From NCBI RefSeq assembly GCF_024868665.1, contig NC_079898.1, forward strand, positions 25,313,112-25,377,111: a stretch of 64,000 bases of DNA, written 5' to 3'. Below the pieces are notes generated by a model. That model saw only the letters and a program-made list of their open reading frames with translations. It had not been told where the DNA came from and did not search any database. The DNA comes from Triplophysa rosa. Taxonomy: Eukaryota > Chordata > Actinopteri > Cypriniformes > Nemacheilidae. Positions 22,801 through 29,878 of this stretch are shown here, piece after piece. Numbering within the stretch: position 1 is the first letter of the stretch; every line of letters starts with the position of its first letter. A program made the position numbers and the translations under genes.

Positions 22801-25742
22801 TGTTTTACTGTTTTCTGCATAAACTCATCTGTCACAAACAATCTGTGACAAATAATATAATGGCTGAGTAAGGCCATGTTAAAGACTGAACATTCTTTCT
22901 TTTTGGGGGAGGATCATAAAAACACAAAGTAAAATCATTTTAATATATCAACTGCTTCTCTTAGGCAACAAGGTCAAACGGAGAATTCTGCTGATGTCTC
23001 CTTCTGTTCCCCAAAGAAAGACAATGAGACATCATTGAGAAATCTATGACATCTGCTGAGATATGGTAAAAACAACTTCAAATGTACTCCCACATCTGAA
23101 TGTCTTTCTTCAATATTTAGGAATAGGCATATATGAAATAAATGACAATAATAATGTTTCTCTCCATTCGACAAAATACTGCTGCCTTGTTTTATAGAGT
23201 AAAAAACAAAATCCACAGCATTTTGAAAACTGAAATGAGTTTAAATGCATATAAGATTCTTAAGCCCAAAAGAAAAAAACAAAAGAGGGAGTGTACAGCT
23301 CTGATGAACAAAAAGACATTTGTCTGTTTCTCTGAGAAATCGTCTCTTTCTCTGCAGCTGTGCTTGGCTCTTCATCTAAACATATTACCCATAAACCCTC
23401 ACTGCAAGTCTGTTGAACGTGTCCAGTGAATGGAGAGAGAGAACAGCTGCAAAACCATTAAATCTCTCTACTTTAGGCATAAACACAAGACACGTTTGTC
23501 CACGGTGAGTCCATTCACCAAGCCATGAGAAAAACCAGACTGAATCCGATTCTCACACAAAACTGGTTGCTCTAACTACGCTTCCAGAACTCTTGAGCAG
23601 TATATTATGTTGAAAATGAACCATCAGTGATGTCTTTATATTATTTCATTGTAACATCTCTGATAATGGAGCTACAGTTGTCTATTTCTCCACCACAGTA
23701 ACCGAAAGCAGGAGAGACTGAGACTGAGACACACAATCCACCGCTAGTCAAACACTAAACATTCAATAAAACAACCACACACACATCCTTCCAAACTGAC
23801 ATCTTGTTCATGTGAAAAGACGAGGTCTGAATTGGCCTCCTGAGACGAACATGTGCGTTTACCTCCTCGGTGGATTAGGGAGGCTCTCGAAACTCCCTTC
23901 TGCTCGACTCAAACTCCCATTGGCCGCTCACAGACGTCTCAAAGGAGCGCTGGAATGTCGAGATGCTCATAAAGAGAAGGAACGTTGGAGGAGCGCACTA
24001 ATCTGTTTCAGATCGTCCTCCAGCAACGTTGAGCTGACTCGCGGCAGGCAACACGTGTGTGGCGTGATGCGTCCAGTGACAGTAAAACTTTGAGGAAGTG
24101 AGAGTTTGACGGGCAATTTCTGTAAGACTTTCCTCTTTTCTTGACACTAGAGTCACCAAGAGCACAGCGAGAGACAAATCAGCATTCTGGGAAGCCGCAA
24201 CATTTAGCGCATGTTGTTTACACCACTGCTGCAAGTTCGTAACTGTACACAGACAAATAGATGGATGGATGGATGGACAATTAAGATGCACTTACTGAAA
24301 ATTAAGGTTTGCAGTGCTGTTAAAGGGACATATTGGAAGAAGATTTGTAAGAATGTCAGTAACCAAGCAGATCTCATCCCCCATTGACTGCCATAGTAGG
24401 GAAAATAAATACTATGGGAGTCAATGGGGGATGAGATTTGTTTGGTTACTGACATTATTCCAAATATCTTCCTTTGTGTTCAGCAGAACAAAGAAATGCA
24501 TGCAGGTTTGGAACAACCTGAGGGTGAGTAAATGATGACAGAATTTTTGGATGAACTGTCCCTTCAAGCAAGTGCTCAAATTTTTGCGACGCTAACTTAT
24601 TAAATAATTTCTCTAAAAAAGAGTGTAATCGAGTTCTTTCAATTCAGAAACCGGTTTTAATCTAGCAATTATTTTTACAGTTAGTCTGTGTGGGGTGAAT
24701 TTGAAAAACAGAAGAAACCCTCTTTGAAGGTTTAAATTTAGACCCTGTTCTGTTGAAGTTTTGGCAAAGATCTGTGCGCACTTCCTGTTCGGTCACATAC
24801 GAGAGCGCGCACACACACACACACGCACACACACACACACCATCACGTGTACTTAGGAAACTATTTGAACATGAACGACTTTAAACATAAACAAGTCTGA
24901 CAATTAAAAGGGAGGAAAAATATGAATGCATCTCAATTGGCCTATTTATTCTATGCCCTAGAAAGTATGAACTTTTGTTATGCATGAAGGAGTATGCAAG
25001 AGCTGGGACATGGATCCTGTTCTCCATCATGCCGAATGACACACACTCTGACTAGTCTCTATAACATCAGCATCCTCAATAAATAGCAACAAGTTGCCCT
25101 GAGAACATTTCACCACACTTATATTCTTTAGCAGTATTAAAAGGCTAATATTACATTTTGGCACGATTCTGAATGATGGATCAAGATTTCAGCCCCATCT
25201 TGGTATTGTGGGAATGTGTCTCAGTGCCGCCTGCTGTAGGTATGAACAATATTATGTCTAAAAGCAAGATCTGAACTGCAAGTCAGTGTGTTTGGAAAGG
25301 TCCTTTTTAGTTATTCATGAAACCTCACCAAATATATATACATATTATACACATACAGTATATCAGATTCCTATTTGGGAAACATCGTTACTATACAACA
25401 AAACCATGGTTACTTTTCTAAAAAGGGACAGTGTGTGTGTGGTACAGTATGCGGTATCAAAACCATGGTACTTCAGTATAAAACATAGTACACAATATTT
25501 ATGAACCATGCACCATTTACATGGTTGTCCGATGTATTTCAAAGAATAAAACAGAATTTGGTAATGGTCATGGCACAGCGCTTCTCGCTTTTACCACAGC
25601 TCAGATTTAAAAATCTGAACAAATCAAATAAAATCACAGAATAAAATCTTTTACCTGATCTCACGGCGCACCGGTAACACTTGGAGTCGTTCTTGTGTGT
25701 TGTTGATTTACTGTCCACTCTGATCATTCCCGCGAACATCAT
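225..25742 (-). CDS. disc1: disc1, disrupted in schizophrenia 1 (spliced, 11 exons seen, 3' end outside window)
   Basis: DISC1 is a scaffold protein of the centrosome, microtubules and mitochondria that binds LIS1/NDEL1-type partners. I joined eleven minus-strand exons: 25655-25742, 21402-22237, 20887-20956, 18569-18728, 17965-18070, 17638-17876, 15655-15709, 13154-13256, 12790-12978, 5277-5337 and 225-465. All have AG/GT borders and compatible phases, giving 716 codons. Human-like blocks appear in order: RQPGYMR, FNSSFSFIQ, DDDYDTAE (a UVR-like helix pair as described for DISC1), LPSRPRHPA, MSQKLVASLRRKVNETETQL, then WEAELEAC. The N-terminal third is Ser-rich and probably disordered; the rest is helical and coiled-coil. 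The C-terminal exons lie left of base 1. The one oddity is exon 3, which has two in-frame stops unless a downstream acceptor is used. The ortholog call rests on remembered human sequence and is firm; gene versus early pseudogene is open. Confidence 0.95.
600..1120 (+). repeat. Dispersed repeat, copy 1 of an inverted pair
   Basis: It starts near TTTTGGTGGCATCTAGTGG and continues through CAACGGCTCACTCCACCCC to GTAAGGTCTTTATACACC. The reverse complement of much of this occurs at 2455-2890. I recall similar sequence as a common cyprinid repeat but cannot name the family. Confidence 0.7.
1290..1762. repeat. A/T-rich MITE-like repeat with ACAG/CTGT motifs
   Basis: It is made of many alternating TTTTACAG and CTGTTTTT-like units with weak palindromic ends (CACTGTTAAAAAAC on the left, TTTTTCCGCTGTAG on the right). 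Similar ACTGTAAAAA repeats are widespread in fish. The boundaries are approximate. Confidence 0.5.
2455..2890 (-). repeat. Dispersed repeat, copy 2 of an inverted pair
   Basis: It carries the reverse complement of the 600-1120 copy: GGTGTATAAAGACCTTAC, then CACCATGTGG, then GGAGTGAGCCGTTGGTTGC. About 1.3 kb separates the two copies within the same intron. Confidence 0.7.
2891..4617. other. Intronic stretch without recognised content
   Basis: Several short open frames overlap at 3540-4060 on both strands, but none resembles a known protein or has splice sites compatible with disc1. I see no RNA gene or clear transposon end. Confidence 0.5.
4618..4965 (+). repeat. GGGGAC/TG repeat family, divergent subtype, with TG microsatellite
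   Basis: A TG-rich run (about 4642-4692) is followed by GTATGGGGACAAAATGTCCC, a second GGGGAC palindrome, a TTAGGGTTAGGG telomere-like motif, and GTTTGTACAGTATAAAAACC. It abuts a second copy of the more common subtype through another TG run. Confidence 0.75.
4966..5270 (+). repeat. GGGGAC/TG repeat family, main subtype, abutting disc1 exon 10
   Basis: Between two TG runs lie CCCGGTGGGGACC, ATGGGGACTCGTGTCACC, a GGTTTAGGGATAGGGTTAGG-like stretch and ACTGTCCCCACGGGGATAG. The closing TG run ends about 6 nt from the exon 10 donor. Related copies lie at 35080-35375 and, reversed, at 55430-55770. Confidence 0.8.
5277..5337 (-). CDS. disc1: disc1 exon 10
   Basis: This 61-bp exon has a CACACAG acceptor and a CACAG|GTAAAA donor, in phase 1 and out phase 2. 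It encodes ERGLKENALKYIELLEEQRH, which aligns with the human segment containing SVKENTMKYMETLKNKL. It is too short to stand out as an open frame; it was found by splice phase and homology. Confidence 0.9.
5338..6540. other. Intron 9 segment, nothing distinct
   Basis: A short stretch near 5510-5545 (CTTGATTCTGATTGGCC) is shared with about 14310-14335, suggesting an old dispersed repeat. I see no exon or intact element. Confidence 0.4.
6541..7755 (+). repeat. Degenerate repeat with CpG-rich promoter-like segment and broken first-exon-like ORF
   Basis: A GC-richer patch (6590-6910) leads to CACCATGGCAGAGCC, which would encode MAEPAKKKQRGKARE before a stop. A shift by one base at the A run extends a basic reading frame, so it looks like a decayed coding start. 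I recall similar Lys-rich starts in teleost repeats; the family is unnamed. From 7400 the sequence has a run of GCTAAC/GTTAGC words. Confidence 0.4.
7756..8082. mobile_element. Non-autonomous hAT-like element
   Basis: The termini are TAGGGATGTAACAATATC and its near-exact inverse GATAATATTGTTACATCCCT. A perfect 8-bp TSD, CTAATTAA, flanks it (7748-7755 and 8083-8090). An 8-bp TSD with TAGGG-type ends fits the hAT superfamily. At 327 bp it has no transposase. Confidence 0.9.
8083..8790. other. Intron 9 segment without recognised content
   Basis: No exon, RNA gene or clear element end was found here. Confidence 0.4.
8795..9205 (+). repeat. Tc1-like MITE, copy 1 of an inverted pair
   Basis: It starts at CAGCCACGGAAACAATTAGG and ends near GCAATACATCTAGAAATGC. 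The 10320-10690 copy carries the same features in reverse, including CAGATTATCACAT against GTGATAACCTGG. The open frame inside is incidental. Confidence 0.65.
9206..10319. other. Intron 9 segment without recognised content
   Basis: Unique-looking sequence; the small open frames at 9610-9861 and 10006-10209 resemble nothing I know and lack disc1-compatible splice sites. Confidence 0.4.
10320..10690 (-). repeat. Tc1-like MITE, copy 2 of an inverted pair
   Basis: It starts with CAGCCGTGGAAAAATTTAG and continues through CATTCCAGTCCAGTGTC and GATAAAATCCAGATTATC, the reverse of the copy at 8795-9205. About 1.1 kb separates the two. Confidence 0.65.
11157..11490 (-). mobile_element. TTAA-flanked non-autonomous element, copy 1
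   Basis: It begins TTAAAGTCCCTGTGAAAT and for about 240 bp is the reverse complement of the complete copy at 53528-53923. TTAA at the ends is typical of piggyBac- or Kolobok-like insertion. The right boundary is uncertain. Confidence 0.65.
11531..12747 (+). mobile_element. Palindromic MITE (Angel-like) split by another element
   Basis: The left half is GATAGTTCACCCAAAAATG to ACACAAAAGAAGATAT and the right half is CAAAATATCTTCTTTTGTG to GGGTGAACCATCCC. Together they form a hairpin. The sequence resembles the teleost Angel-type palindromic elements (family name from memory). An 888-bp element interrupts it at 11634-12521. Confidence 0.75.
11634..12521. mobile_element. TA-flanked element with ~30-bp TIRs carrying a tiny ORF
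   Basis: The ends are TGAAGAGTTTGGTTCCAAAA and, inverted, TGAAGGGTTTGGTTCCAAAA. Flanking TA at 11632-11633 and 12522-12523 restores the host MITE sequence GAAGATATTTTG on excision. Inside, ATG at 11967 opens MNHFDGIDEPVLVGKKRKPS and stops after 34 codons. The TA duplication suggests Tc1/mariner-type mobilisation. Confidence 0.75.
12790..12978 (-). CDS. disc1: disc1 exon 9
   Basis: The 189-bp exon has a CTCCTTCCAG acceptor and a CGTG|GTGAGT donor, in phase 1 and out phase 1. It encodes NDFSSAKELKTEIRNVYGER and a helical LVRKLQTLS segment, matching human WTAKDLTEEIRSLTSER. The whole exon is predicted coiled coil. Confidence 0.94.
13154..13256 (-). CDS. disc1: disc1 exon 8
   Basis: The 103-bp exon has a CATTTCTCAG acceptor and a TCAG|GTACTG donor, in phase 0 and out phase 1. 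It encodes SQKLVASLRRKVNETETQLL and is the best-conserved block in the window, matching human SEKFCSTLRKKVNDIETQL residue for residue in length. Confidence 0.96.
13755..13805. repeat. CA microsatellite
   Basis: About 25 CA units with a few CG interruptions. Confidence 0.95.
14080..14285 (+). repeat. tRNA-derived SINE fragment
   Basis: GACCCGGGTTTGAGTCTCGG resembles a pol III B box with its flanks. It is followed by a CT-rich unit and the tail CTGTCTAATAAAAGCTGTAA with AAAAATAA-type repeats, as in teleost tRNA SINEs. The A box is degraded. Confidence 0.6.
14800..14990. repeat. Palindromic MITE
   Basis: GACCATTTTGCAATACG and GGTCCAGAAGCACTTCCT on the left are mirrored by AGGAAGTGCTCTTAGACC and CTTGCAAAATGGTC on the right, with arms of about 48 bp. 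A related copy lies at about 36530-36740. Confidence 0.7.
15655..15709 (-). CDS. disc1: disc1 exon 7
   Basis: The 55-bp exon has a TTTAATCGCAG acceptor and a GCGAAG|GTGAGT donor, in phase 2 and out phase 0. It encodes LQEQEQALSLSIKDTTAK, matching human LQERIKSLNLSLKEITTK exactly in length. Confidence 0.93.
15710..17637. other. disc1: disc1 intron 6, no recognised element
   Basis: It is AT-rich; small open frames such as 16726-16956 and 17185-17502 show no known domain. No TIR pair or RNA gene was seen. Confidence 0.5.
17638..17876 (-). CDS. disc1: disc1 exon 6
   Basis: The 239-bp exon has a GCTTCTACAG acceptor and an ATCAG|GTAAGG donor, in phase 0 and out phase 2. It encodes REMCDLQRRLKELQEQ, then LKGCDVAQLMLMGRALEDMM, then SPPAEIIR. 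Human has REIEEQEQQL, GCDLTPLVGQLSLGQLQEV and EPPETIR at the same places. Confidence 0.95.
17965..18070 (-). CDS. disc1: disc1 exon 5
   Basis: The 106-bp exon has a GTTAACACAG acceptor and an ATTCAG|GTAATC donor, in phase 2 and out phase 0. It encodes a Lys/Glu-rich stretch (GEKRKKRREKLILEKQRIQ) corresponding to the human TRRDWLLQEKQQLQKEI region. It is poorly conserved before the helix, so the acceptor is supported mainly by phase. Confidence 0.87.
18569..18728 (-). CDS. disc1: disc1 exon 4
   Basis: The 160-bp exon has a CTGTTTCCAG acceptor and an ATACAG|GTCTGA donor, in phase 1 and out phase 2. It encodes ERFGHKLEDLRRERAALKAS, LPSRPRHPAVSEYLQTLRTA and AHSALQRNSSQY. Human has LQQRLEDLEQEKISLHFQ, LPSRQPALSSFLGHLAAQV and QAALRRGATQQ. 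With exon 3 it forms the UVR-like helical hairpin. Confidence 0.94.
18890..19130 (+). repeat. Angel-like palindromic MITE
   Basis: CAGTTCACCCAAAAATG and AACACAAAAGAAGATATTC pair with AAATATCTTCTTTTGTG in the right half. The terminal part of the right arm is lost. Confidence 0.7.
19178..20194. mobile_element. Non-autonomous hAT-like element (1.0 kb)
   Basis: It starts TAGGGCTGAAACGATTCC and ends ATAGCTGCAGCCCGA. A perfect 8-bp TSD, GTTTGTAA, lies at 19170-19177 and 20195-20202. Inner TCGAGTAATTCGAA-like and AATCGAT motifs are shared by many fish hAT MITEs. No transposase ORF is present. Confidence 0.88.
20203..20886. other. disc1: disc1 intron 3 segment without recognised content
   Basis: AT-rich, with short A/T homopolymers; no exon or element ends seen. 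Confidence 0.4.
20887..20956 (-). CDS. disc1: disc1 exon 3, with two in-frame stops or a shifted acceptor
   Basis: From the strong acceptor TTTTTTATCTTTAG the exon is 70 bp, in phase 0 and out phase 1. It reads IKSMMQKL, then TAG and TGA, then LQHRAVLDDDYDTA. The human counterpart has the same 24-residue length (VISLRLKL..LQ..AV..DDYDKA), so the long form looks ancestral. A second AG at 20921-20922 (GATTACAG) would start a 34-bp exon at 20920, keep phase and drop the stops, losing 12 residues of the first UVR-like helix. Which acceptor is used cannot be read from sequence. Confidence 0.8.
21402..22237 (-). CDS. disc1: disc1 exon 2 (large Ser-rich exon)
   Basis: The 836-bp exon has a TGTTTTAACAG acceptor and an ACCAAG|GTCAGT donor, in phase 1 and out phase 0, with no stop in 278 codons. 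It starts with basic RHRRSFRQPGYMR (human has RRRRLARRPGYMR, a nuclear-targeting region), has the conserved FNSSFSFIQQSLE, a Ser-rich stretch near the end, and LRKCEDVLQDCLQNNR (human LRKWEPVLRDCLLRNR). Everything between is low-complexity and diverged, as expected for the disordered head. Confidence 0.96.
22385..22790. repeat. Repeat with flanking and internal direct repeats
   Basis: Two ~70-bp direct copies, at about 22397-22470 and 22710-22785, share ACTGAAAAAA, ATAGAAACCCAA and GGTTTCCATTA. Between them a ~37-bp unit (ATTATAACCATTTGAACC type) occurs twice, near 22630 and 22668. Confidence 0.65.
24310..24575 (+). repeat. Palindromic MITE (Angel-like)
   Basis: ATCTCATCCCCCATTGACTG pairs with AGTCAATGGGGGATGAGAT. 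Outer arms GTTAAAGGGACA and TGAACTGTCCCTTCAAG are also inverted. Confidence 0.75.
24808..24842. repeat. CA microsatellite
   Basis: An interrupted CA run of about 17 units. Confidence 0.9.
25655..25742 (-). CDS. disc1: disc1 exon 1 coding part, start codon
   Basis: The ATG at 25742 opens MMFAGMIRVDSKSTTHKNDS, ending SKCYRCAVRS at donor TCAG|GTAAAA, out phase 1, which joins exon 2 as SDGVTDSRHRRS. A second ATG directly follows the first. The N-terminus does not resemble the Gly/Ala-rich human start. The choice rests on phase, the donor and the CpG-rich sequence upstream. Confidence 0.82.
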
Positions 25743-26240
25743 GATTCTTTGTAACCGGTTATCCAGTGGAACTAGTTTTTTTTCCGTTAAACTTTCATCC
25801 TCTGATGTGCGTCGTGCGCGCCGTTACGCGTCAACACAGCGCCGCTTCCAATCCCACCCAAAATCTCCCACGTCTCACTTTACAGCGAACATAAAGCTGT
25901 CTGATCAAGTTCTTTAATCTCTCCGATACTTAGAGAAAAACAAATCTGTCTTTCACAAGAAAAGTTCGCAAAAAACGACGTAAACAGTCCATTTCCTGCG
26001 TACAAGACGCGCTGTCGGAAAAGTCGCAAAAACGGCGTCTGTATCCTTCTGATCCACACGAATCTTACGTTTATTCCAAGGGTTCATTCGAAAATAAAAC
26101 GAAATACAGCCGATTGTACAAAAGCAGATGGGAAGCTGAGAAAAGCCGTGCTTGTGCTGTGGAGGAGTTCCTGTGACGTGTGCTGGAATCTGATCCCGCA
26201 GCAGAGCGCGCGAGTGGCCTTTGCTCTCTGAGAGCTGGCA
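25743..26240 (-). promoter_or_regulatory. disc1: CpG-rich 5' flank, probable disc1 promoter and 5' UTR
   Basis: Clusters of CpG (GTGCGTCGTGCGCGCCGTTA, AGACGCGCTGTCGG, CAGAGCGCGCGAG) lie just upstream of the start codon and stop abruptly near 26240, in otherwise AT-rich DNA. No TATA box is evident. This is inference from composition and position. Confidence 0.4.
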
Positions 26241-27787
26241 CGGGCATGATCTACAACACCTATGGTTACTATTCTTTTTCTATAGGCAAACCTATCTTAA
26301 CTTCAGGTGAAATGGCGCAATTTATTTACAAATCACCCTGACCTAGAGTGTAGCTCGACGAACGCTCTGGCACAATTTTACGAAAATTAGTACAGTAAAG
26401 AAATTGTGCAAATACCATGGTTAAACTAAGGTTACTGTTGTGGGACTATAGTAAATGTATTATGGTGGTTTACAACAAATCAAACACAAAAACTAAATTT
26501 TAAAGAAGAATAGATAGTAGAAATGTTTTCTGAAATGTGATGTCTGTAATTATCTACTGTAAATGAAATTAGTTGTGACCTTGGTTCATCTCATAGATTT
26601 CACTATTTTTAATAACTGGAATATTAAGATCTGTTTCCCCAGCAACACACTTCTGCTTTCTGGGATCTGTTAGTCTCAGACAGCCTCTGGAGACATCAGT
26701 GCCTGCTCAAACACTGCTGCCCTTGTGTGCTGCTCTATAGAGTCTCTGTCTAATAATGCTATAATTGTGTTCGAGCTTCTGAAGTCTCGCAGTAAACCGG
26801 ACAAATCAAATTAACATTATCTGTGTCTGATTACAAGCCAGAGCAATAAGATCCATGTTAAAATAAGTTAGCGAATGCAGGTCATGAGAGACATAGGCCT
26901 ACGTCCATGTCACCTAATTTAATTTGTGTTCATTTCTTTTAATATTTGTAAAAAAATAATCGCCTTACTTTGAAAAGAAGTTTCTAAAAGCGTATTGTAT
27001 CACTTTTGTTTGTACATGACATACTGTGTACCGGTCGTGTATCAGGTGAAAACAAACATCATTTTATCCATCTTTTTAATTCCTCTTCACTTGGTTTCAA
27101 TGACATTCAAATCTATAGATCCTCACTCCCTACATACTGTACAAAACAAAGTCAGTTGTCAATTTAGAGGTTTCGCCAAAAAGAGAGATTACATGTGATG
27201 TGCTTACCACTTAACTATGCCCCAAATACACATTCTAACAGCACTTCAATAATTCCACCACTAGAGGGCGCAATAAAGTTTCTTATAACCGTCATCGTTA
27301 GGATACATTCTTTTTTCAGAAAGAGGGCCATGAACATGAAAATACTAATAGCAACAAGTCCAATACTCCAAAGCAAACTAAATAATCACAGAGAAGAAAC
27401 AAGCGTCAATGTATTTAGGCTAATTCATATATAATAATAAGAGTTTATTTGCAAAAACAGGTATTTTCGGTTTTTTAGGTATCATAAAACATGTTTTTTA
27501 TTGTGCATTCAGAGTAATATCAAACTGCAGTTTGGTTATTTTGATTAAGTGATGATAACTTTAAAATACTCCAAACACAATGAAAGCATAGAAAAACATG
27601 TAGTTATCGGTTTTTACAAATAAACTCTTTACATAATGTTTGTAACATTTAATATAAATATTATGGAATTATTAAATATTACTCTTTGAATTGTAATGGA
27701 AATGAATAATATACAATATTAAACGAAATATTCAGTTGTCAAGGCCAAAGAAGAGAACACTGGTACTGGTAAGATTCCCTTTTATTA

Positions 27788-28080
27788 AAGGCACAAGTTA
27801 TTATTTACTGACCCTCGAGTTGTTCCAAACCTGTATACATTTCTTTGTTCTGATGAACGCAGAGAAAGATATTTGGAAGAATGCTTGTAACCAAACAGTT
27901 CTTGGACCCCATTGACTAGTAGGAAGATGGGTAGTCAAAAGTGAACGGTTTGCTTTCCTACATTCTTCAAAATATCTTCTTTTGTGTTCATCAGAACAAA
28001 GACATTTATACAGATTTGGAACAACTTAAGGGTGAGTAAATGAAGACAGAATTTTCATTTTTGGGTGAAGTATTCATTTA
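27788..28080 (+). repeat. Angel-like palindromic MITE
   Basis: AAGATATTTGGAAGAATGC pairs with CATTCTTCAAAATATCTTC. Outer motifs are ATTATTTACTGACCCTCGAG and GGGTGAGTAAATGAAGACAG. Confidence 0.7.
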
Positions 28081-29440
28081 AGTTAATCTCTTTTTTCTGA
28101 AGGAGGCAGTGAGTAGCCGACCTGGCACAGTGAGTTTAAATCACTTATAAAGAACATATCCATAGCTTAAAAATAAACAAAAATCAATTAAGTACATAAA
28201 ATTAGTGCTCAATATCGGTAGGTTTCTTTCACGTAAACGTTTGACGTCATTTGACTTCACGTAGATGAGTAAGCTCCAATTTTGTCTCAAACAATAACAG
28301 TGACAAAATTTACAGATTGCTCCATCTTTAAATTCAAGAATTGAAAAAAAAAAACCTCTTAATTTTATCCAACAGAACGCTACGCAAGTACAACTTGCAC
28401 TGCGTTCATTTCACCACTAGATGGCGCAATGGATCTTAACCACAGTCAACAAGCAGCACTTTTGTAGAATTGCTTTAATTTTAAATATGACAAAGAACAT
28501 GAAATGATTAATGAAAACGTTGATATGTTGAGAGATATAAAAGCTCCAATGCAAGCTAAATAGTTACAAAATACAAACAAGCTTCAATGTAAACCACTGC
28601 ATATCTTTGGACAGCAATTAAATCACAGTTAAAAGCAAATCCACAATGTTATATTTCAGTCAGTTCACGGCTGATGATTATTACTGTTATCTTGACATGA
28701 ATAATACAATTCAGAAAATTATATATTACGGTTCTCATTGCAGGTAGGTCTTGGCTATAGATGTAAAGTGACACTGAAATCAACCTTTTGGTTACTGCTA
28801 TGATGGTAAATATCAATATCATAGTTTTTGAAGTACCTTATAGTAAAAAGACATGATTACGGCAATCAGACATTACCATGGTATATAAAAAGGACCATAG
28901 TACCATCCGATTCCATCACTACTGTGGTACTGCCACAGTACTGTTTGTATGGGAAGTACAAATGACACAATGAAACATTAACAATAAGCAAACATATGTT
29001 TGCGTAACAAGCAGAAAAAAGTTTGTAACTACCTTGATTACCTGAATGACATCATGAGCTTTAGAAATACACAGACAGTGCAAAAATACAGTCTAATAGC
29101 AAAAAATAAGATTGTCTCATATAAATACCCTGCTTGTTGTCTATCGTGTTCATTAAACCATTTCAAGAATTCATTCAATCTCTCTTTTTATAATTGTATG
29201 TTTCTCATACATCTGAGGGCAGGGAACTGCCGCATGAAAACCTTCACCGGCGCTTCAACCAGCTCCACACAACCCTGAAAGAGTCCCAACCAGAGATCAT
29301 ACAGTGCTGATCTCACAAAAAAATGTATCTGACATTCCACTGCATAGAACTGCAAAGCAAGCATTATTACTGAAATGCATTCAAATAATAATGTAATAAT
29401 AAATGATCTAACATAAAACAGATATTTTCATATACATACA

Positions 29441-29469
29441 TACTGTACATACATACATACATACATACA
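29441..29469. repeat. ATAC tetranucleotide microsatellite
   Basis: About seven tandem ATAC units with one nearby interruption. Confidence 0.85.
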
Positions 29470-29721
29470 AGTTGTATTCAAAGACAAAGAAACACAAAAT
29501 GTTAATGTCACAACACAATTAAAATATTTGTAAAAATACCAATGGCAAATAATATACTGTTATACCGTATTGCTTTGGTCTGTGCTCTTACAGAAGTCAT
29601 GTTAGCTTTGCCAACATGCTGGACGCAGTTCCAGCTTCAGCCACCGGACGGCGCTACGCAGATAACAGCGAGGTTGATTCCCTTTGTGTATCATTAGCTC
29701 ATTCCCCTTCGCCCCTCACCC

Positions 29722-29878
29722 TCAAATCGCCTCTCCAAATGCGAACGCATCCTCGCCGTCGGCAGCCTCAACATCAGCTTTGTCCCAGTTGCTAGGCGAC
29801 AAGCACTCCTCGGTGTTGCAGTCTTGAGGGTTTACCCCAATGTCCAGCACCTGGGGGTTAGTGCGAGACTGAGCGAGT
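29722..29878 (-). CDS. ldlrap1: ldlrap1 exon 9, C-terminus and stop
   Basis: The exon has a TTTCTCCAAAG acceptor and in phase 2. It encodes LAQSRTNPQVLDIGVNPQD, then ECLSPSNWDKAD and a tail ending FGEAI and TGA. The Leu and Arg that complete the AP-2 beta-appendage helix (F..L...R) are present. Confidence 0.96.

Larger units (their letters stand above)
22238..25654. other. disc1: disc1 intron 1
   Basis: It contains a direct-repeat element at 22385-22790, an Angel-like hairpin at 24310-24575 and a CA microsatellite at about 24808-24842. The rest (22800-24300, 24850-25650) holds no exon or element that I can support. Confidence 0.5.
26241..29721. other. Intergenic region between disc1 and ldlrap1
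   Basis: It includes an Angel-like MITE (27788-28080) and an ATAC/ACAT microsatellite (about 29441-29469). The ldlrap1 3' UTR should lie in its right part. No tsnax exon or other coding block was seen. Confidence 0.55.

Noticed and set aside
29000..29278. 92-aa plus-strand frame as a tsnax remnant
   Set aside because: No similarity to translin-family residues and no splice structure.
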